Assembly: GCA_000719695.1 (NCBI GenBank)
Contig: JOHN01000038.1
Coordinates: 58,980 to 122,979, forward strand
Source: Streptomyces sp. NRRL F-6131
GTDB taxonomy: Bacteria; Actinomycetota; Actinomycetes; Streptomycetales; Streptomycetaceae
Length of the DNA: 64,000 bases
Direction: 5' to 3'
Below are positions 62,063-64,000 of this stretch, piece after piece. Position 1 is the stretch's first letter. Every line of letters begins with the position of its first letter. The position numbers and the translations under genes are program-made. Below the pieces are notes generated by a model. It made no database searches, was not told the origin of the DNA, and saw only the letters and a program-made list of their open reading frames with translations.

Positions 62063-63000
62063 GCGAGTGCCTCGCGCAGCCGCTCGGCCGCGTACGCCTG
62101 GGCCTCGGCGGCGCCGTCCAGGGTGCCGGTCATGGCGAAGAAGCCGTGCGGCATGCCCGCCCAGCGGCGCAGCTCCACCGGGACCCCGGCGGCGCGCAGT
62201 GCCTCGGCGTACTGCTCGCCCTCGTCCCGCAGCGGGTCGTACTCGGCGGTGATGACGGTGGCGGAGGGCAGCCCGGCCAGGCTCGGGGCGCGCAGCGGGG
62301 AGGCATGCGGGTGCTCGCCGTCGGCCGGGTCGGCCAGGTAGTGGCCCCAGTACCAGGCGACCGAGCGGCGGTTGAACAGCGCCGGGTCGTCGTGCTCGCG
62401 CAGCGACGGGGTGTCGGCGCGCGCGTCGGTGTTGGGGTAGACGAGCAGCTGGTGGCGGAGGGCCGGGCCGTCGCCGTCCCGGGCGAGCAGGGCGAGCACG
62501 GCGGCGAGGTTGCCGCCCGCGCTGTCGCCGGCGACCGCGAGCCGTCCGGCGTCGAGGCCGAGCTCGTCCGCGTGGGCGGCCAGCCAGTTCGCGGCGGCGG
62601 CGCAGTCGTGGACGGCGGCGGGGAACGGGTGCTCGGGGGCGAGGCGGTAGCCGACGGAGGCGGTGGCGCAGCCGACGGCGTTGGTGAGCGCGCGGCAGAC
62701 GGCGTCGCTGGTGTCGGGCGAGCCGAGGGTCCAGCCGCCGCCGAACAGGTAGAGCAGGACGGGCGGGCGGCCGCCGTCGGCGGGCGGTGCGGGCCGGTAG
62801 AGCCGGAGCGTCAGCTCGCCGCCGGGGCCGGGGAGGCGGTGCTCCTCGACGGCGGCGACCGGCTCGGGGGTGCCCGCGGCGGCGCGGATGTCGGCGAGGT
62901 CGGCGGCGCGCGCCTCGGCCACGGTGAGGCGGTAGAGCGGGGGCGTGCCGGCGCTCGCGCGACGGTCGCGCAGTGCCTGGGCCTGGGGGTGCAGGGGCAT
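62059..63000 (-). CDS. hormone-sensitive-lipase-type alpha/beta hydrolase
   Basis: 313 residues from ATG 63000 (AGGAAC upstream). Oxyanion region LLYLFGGGWTLGSPD (HGGG with Phe for His), nucleophile GDSAGGNLAAVLALL, Asp in TAEYDPLRDEG and His in GMPHGFF. Cytosolic esterase acting on short acyl esters. First gene of the overlapping pair with the aminotransferase. Confidence 0.92.
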   Translation of the reverse strand: MPLHPQAQALRDRRASAGTPPLYRLTVAEARAADLADIRAAAGTPEPVAAVEEHRLPGPGGELTLRLYRPAPPADGGRPPVLLYLFGGGWTLGSPDTSDAVCRALTNAVGCATASVGYRLAPEHPFPAAVHDCAAAANWLAAHADELGLDAGRLAVAGDSAGGNLAAVLALLARDGDGPALRHQLLVYPNTDARADTPSLREHDDPALFNRRSVAWYWGHYLADPADGEHPHASPLRAPSLAGLPSATVITAEYDPLRDEGEQYAEALRAAGVPVELRRWAGMPHGFFAMTGTLDGAAEAQAYAAERLREALA

Positions 63001-63178
63001 CGGGGTTCCTCGGGACGGCGGGGTCGGCCGGCGCCGGGGCGCCGGGACGGGCGCCGGCCGGGCGGGCCGGGTGGGCGCCCGGGGCGGCACTCGGGTCAGC
63101 GGTCGGAGCGGATGTCGGATCGGGCTCGGGGTCGGACGCGGACCCGGGGTCGGACCCGGGTCGGCGGTGGGACCCGGG

Positions 63179-63952
63179 TCAGCGGTCGGCCTCGACGTAG
63201 ACGGTCTCGTCGGTGCGGACGGCGGTGTCCAGGTCGGCGACGTCGGTGCGGGCGCCCTCGCGGTAGGCGCATCGGCGGATCTGCCCGTCCGTGAAGCCGG
63301 CCAGGGTGAGGACGTGCCGCAGCTCGTCGAGGTCGTAGATCCACTGGTGACCGTAGTGCCGGAAGATCTGGTTGACCAGGAACGCCGGGCGCTGCGGCAT
63401 CGGCGGGCCGAAGCCCATGGTGGTGAGGCGGCGGCGGTGCTTGGCGAGGAAGCCGTCGTTCGTCGCGTAGCCGACCAGGTAGCGGGCCAGGTCGGGGGTG
63501 GTGATCCGCAGCACGCCGCCGGGGCGCAGCACCCGCCGGGCCTCGCGCAGCCAGCCGACCGCCACGGGCATGGTGACGTGCTCGATCAGGTGCTCGGCGT
63601 AGACCCAGTCGACGCTGGCGTCGGCGAACGGCAGCGGGCGGGAGATGTCGAGCTGGGTGAACCAGCGGTCGCCGTCGACCCGGTAGAGGGTGCCGGGTTC
63701 GGTGGCGGCGTCGGGGCTGCGCAGGGCGGTGAGGTCGGTGCCGAGGCCGCCCGGGTGGGCGGTGCGGAAGGCGGCGAACTCGATGCCGGTGAGGCCGAGG
63801 GCGGTGAAGTCCCGGTGGTCGTAGGGGAGGCCGCCGGCGGCCGGTTCGAGGGTGCGGCAGGTGGCGACGTCGGCGCTGAAGCGGTCGAGCTGCTCGGCGA
63901 GGCCGTCGGGGTCGTCCCAGTCCCAGCCGGGGAAGGCGTCCTGTCTGCTCAT
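63179..63952 (-). CDS. class I methyltransferase (Methyltransf_11-like)
   Basis: 257 residues. The usual glycine-rich SAM motif is not obvious. Visible are LPFADASVDWVYAEHLIEHV, WLREARRVLRPGGVLRITTP and later GHQWIYDLDELRHVLTLAGF, which fit predicted SAM-dependent methyltransferases of the surface-saccharide type. Its N-terminal half (DWDDPDGLAEQL, FAAFRTAHPGG) is unrecognised. Start ATG 63952. The 178 bases before the esterase gene contain GGTCGGACCCGG-type short repeats and no gene. Confidence 0.8.
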   Translation of the reverse strand: MSRQDAFPGWDWDDPDGLAEQLDRFSADVATCRTLEPAAGGLPYDHRDFTALGLTGIEFAAFRTAHPGGLGTDLTALRSPDAATEPGTLYRVDGDRWFTQLDISRPLPFADASVDWVYAEHLIEHVTMPVAVGWLREARRVLRPGGVLRITTPDLARYLVGYATNDGFLAKHRRRLTTMGFGPPMPQRPAFLVNQIFRHYGHQWIYDLDELRHVLTLAGFTDGQIRRCAYREGARTDVADLDTAVRTDETVYVEADR

Positions 63953-64000
63953 GGTGTCGGTCTTTCGGTCGCGGGGGGCGGGGGTGTCGGGGGTGTCGGG

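Overview
The window is very GC-rich actinomycete chromosome: GTG/TTG starts are common, overlaps such as GTGA are frequent, and gene families are typical of Streptomyces/Kitasatospora (XRE-DUF397 pair, SCO3933 family, Methyltransf_19, Scr1-type regulators). No rRNA, tRNA or CRISPR array was seen. Genus and species cannot be fixed from the sequence alone.

Layout. 1-3.4 kb: end of a DUF4259 gene and a single-module NRPS (A-T-C order) on the minus strand. 3.6-7.9 kb: a carbohydrate ABC importer operon (lipoprotein, two permeases, ATPase). 8-17.4 kb: housekeeping and accessory genes, including a GlsB-type membrane protein, polyprenyl-phosphate mannose synthase, FUSC-type protein, two small minus-strand genes, a phospholipase C / nuclease pair, photolyase and PRC-barrel protein.

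17.75-32.37 kb is a 14.6-kb actinomycete integrative and conjugative element (AICE) inserted into the coding sequence of a Methyltransf_19 (SAV_2177-type) gene. Its two ends rebuild both the interrupted gene and a palindromic attP. It carries an XRE/DUF397 pair, accessory genes (Nudix hydrolase, small proteins, a kinase-fold phosphotransferase), two GntR-type repressors, a transfer block (SCO3933-like, RDD, FtsK/TraB translocase, small membrane protein), a RepSA-type rolling-circle initiator with an unusual C-terminal extension, and a large serine integrase next to attR. Two non-coding stretches in its left part are strongly hairpin-forming and are candidates for replication origins or structured RNAs.

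33-51.5 kb: methyltransferase, BadF/GlcNAc-type kinase, ArsR-like regulator, SulP transporter with beta-carbonic anhydrase, a secreted tripeptidyl-aminopeptidase-like hydrolase, a NarL-type two-component system next to an MMPL exporter, and two convergent surface-sugar operons (DegT aminotransferase, epimerase, MGDG-synthase-like glycosyltransferase; EamA transporter, SDR, polysaccharide deacetylase).

51.5-60 kb is a compact, unusual biosynthetic locus: free-standing condensation-fold protein, Sfp-type PPTase, thiolase-fold protein lacking the catalytic Cys, ACP, KAS III-like enzyme, a divergent ACP-like protein lacking the attachment Ser, MGT-type glycosyltransferase and a DrrAB-type exporter. 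I know no named pathway with this set. 60-64 kb: a secreted protein made of nine KPPVKAVAA-type repeats, then a minus-strand group with a PLP aminotransferase, an HSL-type esterase and a methyltransferase.
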